From: Lenzites betulinus
Taxonomy: Eukaryota; Basidiomycota; Agaricomycetes; Polyporales; Polyporaceae
Direction: 5' to 3'
DNA: 64,000 nucleotides
NCBI GenBank assembly: GCA_022264855.1
Contig: JABYQU010000046.1
Coordinates: 1-64,000, forward strand
The notes beneath the pieces are model-generated. The model was not told the DNA's origin. It saw nothing but the letters and a program-made list of their open reading frames with translations, and ran no database searches. The number at the start of each line of letters is the position of its first letter. The stretch's first letter is position 1. The position numbers and the translations under genes are program-made. Shown here one piece after another: positions 21,604 through 31,923 of this stretch.

Positions 21604-22427
21604 GTTGCGCGGGACGAAACTTCCATTAGCTAGGACGATCCTGCCTTCTCCATTACGCGTGATACGCCCTTCCTTGATATCTTCTTCGGCATGCCTGCAG
21701 AAGCGCACCTGACAGCCCGCGTCGCCGCAGTAGTGGCAGTAACCACTGTTAGGCCGGTAGTCGTACTGGTTCTGACCGCCGATAGGGCCACCCGCGGCCG
21801 CGCGCTGTGCGGAAGTCATCGCCGCGGGGTTGACGCCCTGGGAACTGCTGCTGGGCCCGCTCTGCTCGACCATGGACTTCGCGAGAAGCTTGAGGAGCGG
21901 CGCGAGGTCCTCTACCTTCAGATCGGCTGCGCGCGCGCCCGAATTCTGAAGGGCCTGCGGCGCGGGGGCTGCGGCTGCCGGTAGATTGACCATCGCACCT
22001 GTCAAGACATACTCGGCCGCGCTGAGGACCTTATCCGGGTCGTACGGCTGGTCGGCCGGCTGATCCGGGAACTTGAGCTGCAACCGGTTCCTGACCTGCG
22101 CGCGAAGGGGCTCGCTGATGCCTTCAATGAAGAGACGATCACGCTCGGTGAGGCTGTAGACTCCGGACTTGATGAGGCTTGCAGTGATCGCCTTGAACTC
22201 GCGATGATACTCGGCCATCTCTGCGATAGAGTTGATGACGGACGCGCCGCGTCGGAGCGCGAGCGCTTGGGCATCCCGCACGAAGTAGGCTTTAACGACC
22301 CCTGCGCCCGGGTAGAGTTGGATGAGCGCGGCCTTGAATTCGGCGTACGTGGCCACCCCCTCCGACTCGGGCAATGCCTCCGCCAAGTCTGCAACGTCGA
22401 TGGGAAGGTACCGGACGACCCAGCTCC
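21604..22427 (-). pseudogene. Gypsy 2 gag fragment 2 with zinc knuckle
   Basis: Read leftwards, the frame goes VVRYLPIDVADLAEALPES, through the helical Gag/capsid region (EFKAALIQLYPG, RDRLFIEGISEPLRAQV), to a CHYCGDAGCQVRFC Cys cluster and the segment ITRNGEGRIVLANGSFVPRN. This is the central and nucleocapsid part of Gag. It is bounded by C4 on the right and C3 on the left, and the reading frame stays open throughout. Confidence 0.85.
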
Positions 22428-25400
22428 ACCTCCTGCTGTAACATTGATGCATCAGAGACCGTACAGCGCCCAGGCACCGTGATGCACCAAAGACCGTATA
22501 TTTAAGCGCCCAAAAAGCGCCCGTCTGAGATTCAATTAACATGTCTTAATTAGGCAGGAGGCCCCGGCAAGGCCAGCAGGGCCTGTTATCAGCTTTGATA
22601 ACAGGCGCTTTTTATCAATCCTTCCAAAAATGGTATGTACTAGTATCTCTTATCTCCTCAGCGCTTTTTTGATCATATCTGTGTATCTATCTAATCTCTA
22701 GGGCGCTTTTTTGGCCATTTCCGGCCTCCTCCCTAGGTATGCCCCCCCTCCCTTGCTCTATCTTGCTCAGTTCTCACCCGTTTCGCTTCGTTCTTTTTGC
22801 ATTAGGTGGCGTTCTCAAATGCGATCAAAACGCGCTACTTTTCGCGCCGTATAGTGAGCTGCAAAAAGTTTCGAAAAAACGCGCAGATTGGGCGCTTCCG
22901 GGACAAATTCGCCCACCGCCGGACCAATTTGTGTCGTACCGCGCCCGTGCTAGGCTCGTTCGAAAGCGATTAATAACCGCTTTCGAACGAGCCTAGCGCG
23001 ACGCGAATCGGACAAGAACCCGTCGAGACGTCCTCCTGCCAATGGGCAGGAGGACATCTTGCAATATCTCCCTCAGCTCTGGTTCGTTTTGCTTGGTGTT
23101 TGCTGACGAGTATACCTGCCAACAGCTGCTAATTAGATATACCATTCGTCTTGCGTGAAACAAACATAGGGCTGCCCAGGGAAGCGTCCAGTGTTCACCT
23201 ACTGGGCGCTTCCTTGTGCAATACCTCCTCCAATTTGCGCCCGATTCCCGCGCAAAACATGCCGTCGGAAAGCGGCTGAACGCAGCTTTCCGACAGTATT
23301 TTTTGCGTGGCAAGGCGACCACCCTGTGTGTTACAAGTTGATGTTCTCCCCCTGCCCTCTCCTCACATTTAGACTTACTCTCCACTTCTTCCACAGCAGG
23401 TAGTAGAGTATTACAGCCCCACAGATAATGCTTATACAGTGTATTAGAATCCCCTGAGGGTGTTTCAAGGTCTGTACAGTATATAGAACATAATACAGTG
23501 CTTAGATACTGCTTGAAACCCCTGAAACAGCAAAATGTCGCCCATATTTTACCATTTAGACAGTCTGTACAAATATATATATTACCAGATGTATACAGGT
23601 AGATTGGCACAGTCTATAGCTTTGTAACAAGCCTAATATCATACTGATAGGATGAGTAATGGCTGAGATATGTATTAGAGGCATAGCTATAGTTAAAGGC
23701 TTGCAGTGCTTCAGGTTTTGGCATGCTGTGGCTGCAAAACGGCCCATAGCCGCCCACATCGTCTTAAGACGCTCCACGGGCGCCTATTTACCCTCCTGAG
23801 GGTATAATACAAGTAACTATAGCATAAGACGTCCGTTTCCCTTGTAAATTGGTACACATCCTCGTATATATGGACGACACGTATGTACCAGTTTTCGCGT
23901 GCATTGAAGCATTATTGAGAGTGTAATAAGCGAAGAAAAGGCGGCCAAGTAAAAATAGCGTACTGAGACAGCCAATGCTCGTACTGCGACGCAAAGTACA
24001 TCGCCGGAAAGCGGCTGCACACCGCTTTCCAACGGTGTACTTTGTGCCGCGCTCGGGCCAAAACTGGCGATGCAATTGCTTGTGGAGGTGCCCAGTGAAC
24101 GAGCACTGGACGCCTCCTGGGGCAATTTGACCTCGTTTTTACACGGAAAGAATTGTACACCTATTTCGAAGACATCAGTGGGTACAATAGTGAAGAAACA
24201 CGAAGGGAAACGAGTGAAAACTGGTGAAGATATCGCAGGATGTCCTCCTGCCCATTGGCAGGACAACATCTCAGCGAGTTCTCGTTCGATTCGTGTCGCG
24301 CTAGGCTCGTTTGAAAGCGATGGATAATCGCTTTCGAACGAGCCCAGCGCGACCGCGGTGCGACGCAAACTGGTCCTGCGGTAGGCCAATTTGTCCAGGA
24401 AGCGCCCAATCTGCGCGTTTTTTTTCGAATTTATTTGTAGCTCACCGTATGCCTTCGGTAGGGGCGCGTTTTGATCGCATTTGAAAACGCCACCTAATGC
24501 AAAAAGAACGAAGCAAAACGGGTGAGAACTGAGCAAGATAGAGCAAGGGAGGGGGGGCATACCTAGGGAGGAGGCCGGAAATGACCAAAAAAGCGCCCTA
24601 GAGATTAGATAGATACACAGATATGATCAAAAAAGCGCTGAGGAGATAAGAGATACTAGTACATACCATTTTTGGAAGGATTGATAAAAAGCGCCTGTTA
24701 TCAAAGCTGATAACAGGCCCTGCTGGCACGGCGGGCATTGGGCGATTGCGGATAGGCTAAAATGGGTACAAAAGTCGAGACAAGAGGAAAAGTTTTGGCG
24801 CCTTTGGAATACCATTTTGTGTCCTGTGAAAGTTAATCTGGTTTCTCCATTTTCCTTCCTTTTCGACCATCGTTCATATTTTAACAAACGACGGCCGAAA
24901 ATTGCGCTGAAAGGCAGACAACAGGATGCGTTGAAACCCGCTTTTGTCCAGTGCACAAATGGGATCAGTGGAAAAAGCGCTGATCGGTTTCAAAAGCCAG
25001 CCGAAAGGTGTGTGCAGGTTTTTCTTTGGGAGCGTCTAACAAGTATACTGGCAAAAATCCATCGAAAAAGGAGAGCGTTTGTTAACCTTTGTTTGCATCC
25101 CGGACAAAATGGAATTAGTAGTTTACTAACAATCGAAACCCCTCCCGGACAAAAACGGGGGAAATTGTTAGCTATCTGACGTGATCAAAATCAGACAAAA
25201 GCCGGACGTAACCAAACCTGTTCGCCGGTGCAAAAAGCACACAAAAGCGGTCGAGGAGTTAACCTCTTGTCTCGACTTTTGGACCCATTTTGGTCTATCC
25301 GCAAAGGTCTAATGCCCGCCGTGTGGCCTTGCCGGGGCCTCCTGCCTAATTAAGACATGTTAATTGAATCTCAGACGGGCGCTTTTTGGGCGCTTAAATA

Positions 25401-25472
25401 TACGGTCTTTGGTGCATCACGGTGCCTGGGCGCTGTACGGTCTCTGATGCATCATCGCTACAACAGCAGCTG
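22428..25472. mobile_element. Palindromic element C4 with a nested TIR element
   Basis: This 3,045-bp insertion in gypsy-2 gag (about 2,445 bp without its nested element) has an 8-bp duplication CCAGCTCC/CCAGCTCT (22420-22427, 25473-25480). Inside the ends is CTGYTGTA. The iterons are GATGCATCAGAGACCGTA and TGATGCACCAAAGACCGTA, so all palindromes except C1 share the pattern TRATGYRYYA...ACCGT. An 18-bp perfect hairpin lies at 22951-22995, others at 23030-23055 and 23250-23310, and the apex hairpin at 23749-23784. Mirror frames at 22739 and 24560 begin MPPLPCSILLSSHPF. No protein gene is evident. Confidence 0.85.
24727..25323. mobile_element. 597-bp TIR element nested in C4
   Basis: Roughly 60-bp terminal inverted repeats start CACGGCGGGCATT and end in the inverse. 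A 3-bp duplication TGG (24724-24726, 25324-25326) flanks it. The empty site survives in the other arm of C4 near 22575-22590 (inverse of CCCTGCTGGCCTTGCC), which proves the boundaries. No ORF of note. CAC ends and a 3-bp duplication fit a non-autonomous CACTA/EnSpm-like element. Confidence 0.85.
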
Positions 25473-26080
25473 CCAGCTCTTGCGCTCCGCGTCGCCATGG
25501 GTCGCTGTGCGCTCGAACAAGAACTCCAGATCCTGGAAGAAGCGGCGGAGCGTTCGCGGGTTCGCGGGGTCGAAAACAGGTGCAGTGCTATGTCCGCGCG
25601 CGGGCATGGCTGCGCGCGCGTGCTGCGCGAGCGGTTCCGGATGCTGTTCGTCGGCCATATCGCGCGCTGGGGGGCTAGGGGAGCGCGCGCTTTCGGAGGT
25701 GCTTAGTGGTGTAGGGACGGCGGATTCGAGAATGTCCCGCTCTGAAGATGCTGGTAGCGCGGTAGTGGAGATGGTACGGCGCGAATGACGTAGATTCGTA
25801 GGGAAGTCGAAGTCCGAGGGTGGCGATGGGGGAACCTCTGGTGAGGAAGGCGCCGAATCTTCTCTAGGGAGGGCCTGGGCCAACTCTTGGAACCACGTGG
25901 TGGTGGGATTCGAGCGAAGGCGCCGAGCGCTGTAGCTGAGGAAGAGGGAAAGGGATTCGACGACGGTGTGGAGGTCTTGAGGGGTGCACTGGCTGTATCC
26001 AATGGCGAGCAGCTCGCGCAAGGCACTATCGAGCAGTTCCGCAGCTAGGTCGGACGCCGTGGTAGCAGCGCGCGTGCGCA
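25473..26080 (-). pseudogene. Gypsy 2 gag fragment 1 (N-terminal part)
   Basis: The leftward frame runs TASDLAAELLDSALRELL ... FDPANPRTLRRFFQDLEFLF ... GDAERKSW, the N-terminal half of a fungal gypsy Gag with a Ser/Pro-rich insert. It joins fragment 2 as ERKSW-VVRYLP across the C4 duplication. No in-frame ATG follows the TAG near 26090, so the start codon is lost or non-standard, as in element 1. Confidence 0.75.
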
Positions 26081-26129
26081 GTCGGCTCTAGGGTGCGTTC
26101 CGAAGGTGTAGGTCGAGATCTGAAACCCC

Positions 26130-26145
26130 CTCGCGGTGGGCTCCA
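26130..26145 (-). other. Putative primer-binding site of gypsy element 2
   Basis: Three bases after the 5' LTR, read leftwards, comes TGGAGCCCACCGCGAG. TGG start and position are right for a tRNA primer site. The T-arm match is less clear than in element 1. Confidence 0.55.
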
Positions 26146-26148
26146 AAA

Positions 26149-27019
26149 TGATACGGTAAGAGGTGCTCTGACGGCCGATAGCCGAGGGGTAGAGGACGTC
26201 TAGGTGTGTGATGAAGGGGAGTAAGGTCTCGAGCTCCCTAGGTTCGCTGGTAGGCCGGCCCGTGTACTGTTCGCGCGCAAGCAGGAAGGATGCCTCTCAC
26301 GCACAGGGCGGGAGCGCGCGCGGACTCGCGCTGTAGAAGGGCGCGCGCGGAGGTAAACTCAGTAACGCAACGCGCGCAGAAATAACGCAACGCTCGCAGT
26401 CAGCCGCGGGGCTTCGCAACGCAGTACGCACGCAGTAAAACGCAGGAGAAACGGAATAGACGCAATATACGCAACTGACGGTACGCTGTCACAGCGGAGA
26501 GGTCTCCAGTCGTCCTGCCTTGAAGTGGAAGCGGTTGCACGTCGAGAAGCGCGAGGGACACGTTCCCAGCAGTTGAGAGAGTGAGGGGTGGATTGTCTGG
26601 GGGGTTCGAATGCCCCGAAATGACTATGTACAAGAATGCCCGCAGGCTGAATCAAAAACACGTGCTACCACACGGAAGATAAGCGGAAACCGGGCCCGGG
26701 ATGCCTCGCGCGCCGGGCGCACTCGCCGCGCGCGAGCCGACTCTTCGCGCGCCTCGTGCGCGCGCCACTGATGCGCCCAGCGGACCCGCACGCACAAACA
26801 GCTAGGGCAGAGGGCTCTGGATAGCGACAGGCATCGCGCGCGCTGTGATGAAGTGCCCCGCACACATCTTGACCTTGTGCGCGATGGGCTACGCGCACTG
26901 CGCGCACGACGTAGGGAGCACCAAGGTGTGCGGTGGGCTCTGCGCGCGCTGTGGTTGGCGTGCGCGCGCAAGGGCGGAAAAGGCGGGTTTCTGGCCTGGA
27001 ACGCCTGTGGAGCGTATCA
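26149..27019 (-). repeat. 5' LTR of gypsy element 2
   Basis: This 871-bp partner of the repeat at 8627-9496 has the same TGATAC/GTATCA ends. It differs from it at scattered sites, including loss of several CG dinucleotides, so the insertion is not brand new. Confidence 0.88.
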
Positions 27020-27024
27020 ACGCG

Positions 27025-27489
27025 CCAAGTGATCTTTCCGGCGTCAAGGGGATGAAGAGGGAGCGTCTTCGCTCATGTCTATCATGGCGTGGAGGGCCCG
27101 CGCGCCACGACTGCGCTTTCGTCGTCGACAACGACGCTCTTCCAGGTTTCCGCGGGCTCGCGGTTGTGCGCATACATCTTCTTTTCTCGTTCAAGCATGG
27201 CAACGGTATCGTGTACCCATGTGCGCTTGTGTCGTGGTTTGTTTGGTCCAAGGACACGCCATGTGAGGACACTGGCATGTGGATTGTGGAACCCCATATG
27301 GACGATCAGGGACTGTTAGTTAAATCTGTAGTACATCTTGACTGTATGCTTCGTGCAGCGCACCTTATCGGCGTGTCAGGTCCCCATTTCATCCCACGGA
27401 CTCTTACTTACACCGACTCTTTAGATGCTTTCAACGCCTTCTATGTTAACAAGTATGCCGATCATCACGCTCACGAAATTGCATTCTAA
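27025..27489 (+). pseudogene. C-terminal fragment of a Plavaka-type (CACTA group) transposase
   Basis: The frame gives RGLAVVRIHLLFSFKHG, YPCALVSWFVW, DTGMWIVEPHMDDQG, VHLDCMLRAAHLIGV and ends YVNKYADHHAHEIAF. This succession (LxFSF, ALVxWF, DTGMWxVxP, HLDxxxRxAHL, FxAxYVNxxADHH) is the hallmark C-terminus of Plavaka transposases of basidiomycetes. Only about 130 residues remain. The 5' part is cut off at the LTR of gypsy 2, so it is a dead fragment or the target into which the retroelement inserted. Confidence 0.8.
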
Positions 27490-27771
27490 TCTCATATAGT
27501 GTTCCTTACTAACGTACTATTACATTTAAAAGTACCTGTGCAGACTAATGGACTCTGACTGAAGGCCGACTCCAACACCGTCGAAGTTCAGCGCCATGTG
27601 CAAGTGAACTTCAAGTCATACCAAGTATGATTCCGAATACTAACACAAACTATGGACACTGAAGTATGTTAGTTGACTCGAATTGGGTGGTCTTAGCCTG
27701 AAGTTGGGGCACTTCATCAAAGTTGGGGCTGGTTTGGTGTAAGCAACCGCTCAAGTCGGTGTCAAAACGCT

Positions 27772-28372
27772 GATGGATCGCAGCGTCCACCCGCGTGATC
27801 TTCTCCAGCGTCGATGCCAGGCCCGTCTTTGTTCCCAGGAAGGTCCAGTCACATGCGAGAAAGACGACGTATGGGGGCGCAACGAGCTCCTGCAGCGTCC
27901 AGCCGCGCTTGTGCCATCGGCTCTCCCAGAATTCGGAATCCTTGGCCCAAGGGTCTGTGCCGCGAGGGACGTTGGCAAGGTAGACGTAGCACACGTCCGC
28001 GTCGCGGTAGAGCGCGTACATTGAGTTGATCGCCTCCGAGAGCTCTGCGCTGCTGCGCTTGTCGATGCAGCACGAGTCAATCCAGATGAGACGGAAGCCA
28101 GCCTTGCGCGCAACCTCGCAGGCCCGCTTGACCTTCTCTGAGAGTTTCCGGTGAGAGAAGAATCTTTTGTTGAATCACGGAGGGGGATCATTGTACCATG
28201 GTTTAGGGTTCGCGATCGGGCACTTGGTCTGGAGCTCCACGATCTCATCGTATGTCTGTTCGCCCCCCTCCTCCTCAGAACGCCAGGTGTGAGACAGGAT
28301 CGCGTACGCCGTTGCGCCGACCTCGGCGATCCACACAAATTCGCCGGTGTATGTGTTCAAGAAGCGGGGCAT
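27772..28372 (-). pseudogene. HET-domain gene copy 1 (nonsense codon and truncation)
   Basis: Starting at ATG 28372, the product matches HET copy 4 almost residue by residue: MPRFLNTYTGEFVWIAEVGA, AILSHTWR, later RLIWIDSCCIDKRSS and RGWTLQELVAPPYVVFL. The codon that is CGA in copy 4 is TGA here (28177-28175), a C-to-T change at a CpG. Beyond about 27772 similarity stops within the HET region (after VDAAI), so the C-terminal two thirds are gone. HET domains act in non-self recognition and cell death; this copy cannot make a full protein. Confidence 0.88.
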
Positions 28373-30073
28373 CCTGGCGAGCTTGGAAACAGATAGTGAG
28401 CGTCCATAGCGATGTACAACCTCAATGCATACATACGTACACACTGCCTATGCTATCTCGTTTCCCAGTGAGGTAGATCTCCGGAGTGTTCACAGAACAC
28501 GAGGCAGCTTGGAGAAGGAGAGTCTCAGGTGGGTAGTCGGCTTGTCTCGTGCGATGTTTTTCGTCGTTCCGGAGTACAGGAGGGTGACTACGACAACGAC
28601 GGATGGCGTAAGAGAGCTATGAGGCAGAGAGGGTGGCTGGAAAGTGGCACACGATGGAGCGCGCGACGCACAATCCGGTACTTGGGAAAACCTTGTACAG
28701 TACCTCGCCGAGGGCACGGGGCTGAGGCAGGGCCTGTGAACGCATATTGCCTTGCGGCTTACCATGCCAAATGTCGGCGAGTGGACCGTGCCTGTGCCAT
28801 GCGCAGGAAGCGAGGCGCGAAGTGAGCTTCCTTCCATGCCTCCGCGGCTGCGTGTGCACGTATGCATGTACCTTGGAGTGCCCGAGCGGCTTCTCGTCCA
28901 CCACGCTGTCGCTGTCAATTGAAGTGCCCGTGAGTTTCACCTGCGACCTGCTGACCAGGCTATATAAGGTTACTTACCAATCCGGTCGGGCCCATGTGCG
29001 TCTGCCCTGGAGCCCTTCTGAATGGCTTTTCTAGCTCGCTAGCTTGTAGCATTTACCCAACGCGCGAGCATCCCAGCCTTCCGTGGAGCCCATGGTCGCT
29101 ACACTGGGCTCGAGTGTCAATATTAATTGAGATGGAGACCGACTGGACACATATGATCACGCAGCGCTCAGGCTGCGCTCTTGTTCGAATCAGGAACGAA
29201 TCTGTTAGTCAGCCAATATATAACTGCGGGTGCGTTGAGTTGCCGTAGCGTTCAGCTCTTGCCTACGACTCGGAGTGAGTGATGTATTGAGAGAGTGAGG
29301 AATTGTATTGGTTGACCGCTCGACAACGAGGCTGCCGCACACCCCGACGGGCTGTTTGTGCGTGTTAGGGTTGGAAGCTATTGACCTCCCGATCTCATCT
29401 CTGCCGCTAGCGAACATCGCACTTGGCGGCGACACTCGTTCACTCACCGAGATCTCTCATCCAATTCCAGCCCCTCTGGCATCCCTCAAAATTATTACAT
29501 ATATCTTATAAATATGCGTGCGTTCACGCTCAGTGTACATGGTCACGACGCACACGAGACTGCCGCGCGACACCCGGATCACGCAAACGGACCTATATTG
29601 CCGTCGGTGTTCTACGACGCATAGCGAACGTCCATTGAGCGGGAATTGCCTGGCGAACGGACAGGGTGGAAGATCGAGCGAACGAGGGCGGTTCGCCAAG
29701 CGCATCTTGTGGAATTGCTCAGGCGATCGTCGCACCTCGTCTGTTGTAGTACATATTCCAGAGGGAGAGTGGGACATGTAAGTATCTCGGGGACGCTGAA
29801 AACGCTTGCGAGGGCGTATACAGGAGCGAAGGTCGTCGGAAGACTGCGAGGCCGGGGTACGAGGCAGTTTCAGACCACTCGGAAGGCGTACCTCGATTTC
29901 CAGGGCACCTCGGTCGTCGATCAGGGCACGAGAGGGTGTGCCTTGGGTAGCACAAGGGCCCAGCACAACAGACGGGCACGATTTGAAGAGGGGCGCAGAC
30001 GTCGGACACTGCTCGCACGAAACCAGCGTTGCTTGAGGGCGACAGAACAGGCACGCATCTCGTGCTGTGAACA

Positions 30074-30430
30074 TCATCCCGCGTGCCATCGGTATGAAGC
30101 AGCGACTCGTACTGCCACGCCGTGCTGGTCACCGTGCTTCCATGCCCGCGGCGATGGACGACGCGGGCTCTCGTCCTGCATATGTTCCGATAAGCCACCC
30201 GCCATGTGGCACGATATCACCCTTGTTGCGCTCGCGATCACGACCGGGGAGATGCAATGGTGTACACCCGCGGCAGACGCGCGAATAAGTTTCGCTGTGA
30301 GTTCCGCCCGCGATTGCGCCCGGTCGCAGGCCGGCAGGTGAGTTTCGCCGCGGGCGTACGGGAGAGCCGCCAGAGCTTGCATAGTCGGCTTCGCGTTTGC
30401 TCGCGCTATGCTGCATATGATGGACGGCGC
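30074..30430 (-). other. Conserved coding-like block of module X, unit 1
   Basis: The leftward frame (ALAALPYARGETHLPACDRA ... SEHMQDESPRRPSPRAW ... HGVAVRVA) is matched on the plus strand of unit 4 near 50430-50760 (ALAALAYAHGETHLPVCDRA ... SEHMQDEIPRRPSPRAW). Many differences fall at third positions and substitutions are mild, which points to a once-coding exon. A Cys-rich continuation (ACLFCRPQATLVSCEQC) follows towards 29960-30060. No known family is recognised. Confidence 0.45.
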
Positions 30431-31115
30431 GTACCTATTATTTAGTACATGACACAATGTGCTAGTTGCGCGCGTGGTGGTCGGCTGGACGCCGTAAGCG
30501 CGTTTCCGCGCGTGCCAGACGCGGCGGGACGCGGTGAACGCTGGAGCTGACGTTGGGGCGTGAATCCCACAGATTGAACATACCAGGGGCGTCGGAGGTC
30601 CGCAGATGAGCCGCCTTCATGCGCCCGCGTGGTGCTGCGAGTAGTACATACCGTCTCATATACATGCCGGATATATGCCAACGTACCTTGTCCTGCACAG
30701 GCTCTGCCTCCAGGTGAGACGTGGGTAGAAGCGCTTGCCAACTCGCCTCTGAGCTTGAGGAACCGCGTGCGCCGTGCGGGAGACAAATAGGGTCGCTGTC
30801 GTGCCCGTGAAGTCTGAGACAAAGTGCCACACGAGCTCCTCCATCCCCAAGATCGGCGACCAGAGCCCGAAGAGTCAGAGACGTACCTGTGGGAATAGCT
30901 CGTCGGCCACAGTTCGCGCGAGCCCCGGCGTGAAAGCCGCGTGTTCATATGCAGTGCCCGAGACACTGCTGGACGTGGAAGAGGCGTCGACTATACGCAT
31001 CTCGCACCGCGACGACGGGCGATGCCGCCCGCGGTCTGCTGCACGACGGAGCAGACGGATCAGTCGTGCGCTCTACCCTGTCTTTCGTGGACACGAGCTA
31101 CGAACTCAGACGGTG

Positions 31116-31319
31116 TCATTGGGAGATCTTGGCTAGCACACGACCGCTAGCGTCCTTGCGGACCTTTGCCGTCCCGCACGAAATGTCGCTGACTTTGGCG
31201 CGGCGGGCGCGGCGGAGAACAGTGTGGTACCTGACGGAAATGCGATGCGCTGTAGAAGGAGGCGGAGAACCCAAAAATGGGTGCGCGAAGCGGATCGCAG
31301 GCGTTAAACTGCGGTGCAC
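31116..31319 (-). other. Second conserved coding-like block of module X, unit 1
   Basis: The frame ends RARRAKVSDISCGTAKVRK ... VLAKISQ and stop. Unit 4 (49540-49674, plus) gives RARCATVSDIPCGTAKARE ... VLAKISH and stops at the same place. Shared frame and stop suggest the last exon of a small gene transcribed from the TGACGTCA promoter. Function unknown. Confidence 0.45.
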
Positions 31320-31923
31320 GATCGTTTACAGAACAAAGAAATTGAGACGGCGAATATCTACCTTTGAAACCGATGCAAAGCCAACAGGGTCCCGGGAGGA
31401 CGGGTGGTCCGACGGTGTGGCTAGACGACGGCTATGGGTGCGCTCCTCCGTCTTCGACAATCGTCGGGCTCCGTACACGTCGGAGTTGGCCGTGCTAGAC
31501 AGCGTTTGGATCTGGGACGCATCTCGACGTGGATTGAAGCGAGAGTAAGCATGTACGTACCTTGTGAACGACAGCAAACACCACGTACGCATACCAGCGT
31601 CGTTAACGCCGCGGCTTCGACTGGACAGAGCTCGCGGTGGCCCGTGGAGCGGAGAGCGCGTGTCATTGGTGTACAGAGCGTGAGGAGCGCGGCAAAAGGG
31701 TGTAGACACGCGCACGTGGAGAGAGGTTATGGTGCCATGTCCAGCGCGAGGGCGAGCTGCAAGAAGGAATCACGCGTGGTGGCTGAGAGCAGGAGAGAGA
31801 CACGCGAGGCGCCAAACAGTGCGACACGGCAGAGGGAGCGCCTACGGGCACCGCGGGGCGAGAGGCCAGAGTCGTCCGAGATCCCGTGCAGTGAGCTCGA
31901 GGGCGCAGCCTGAGCTACGGCGG

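Larger units (their letters stand above)
8627..27019 (-). mobile_element. Ty3/gypsy element 2, nested and broken
   Basis: Two ~870-bp LTRs enclose a minus-strand gag-pol in which four palindromic elements (C1-C4) are inserted. Its left LTR cuts off pol of element 1. Its right LTR abuts a Plavaka transposase fragment. The 5-bp flanks (TTCGC left, ACGCG right) do not match, so a simple insertion was followed by rearrangement or deletion. The 3' part of pol (rest of RNase H and integrase) is missing. The sequence is unusually rich in GCGCGC runs. Confidence 0.85.
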
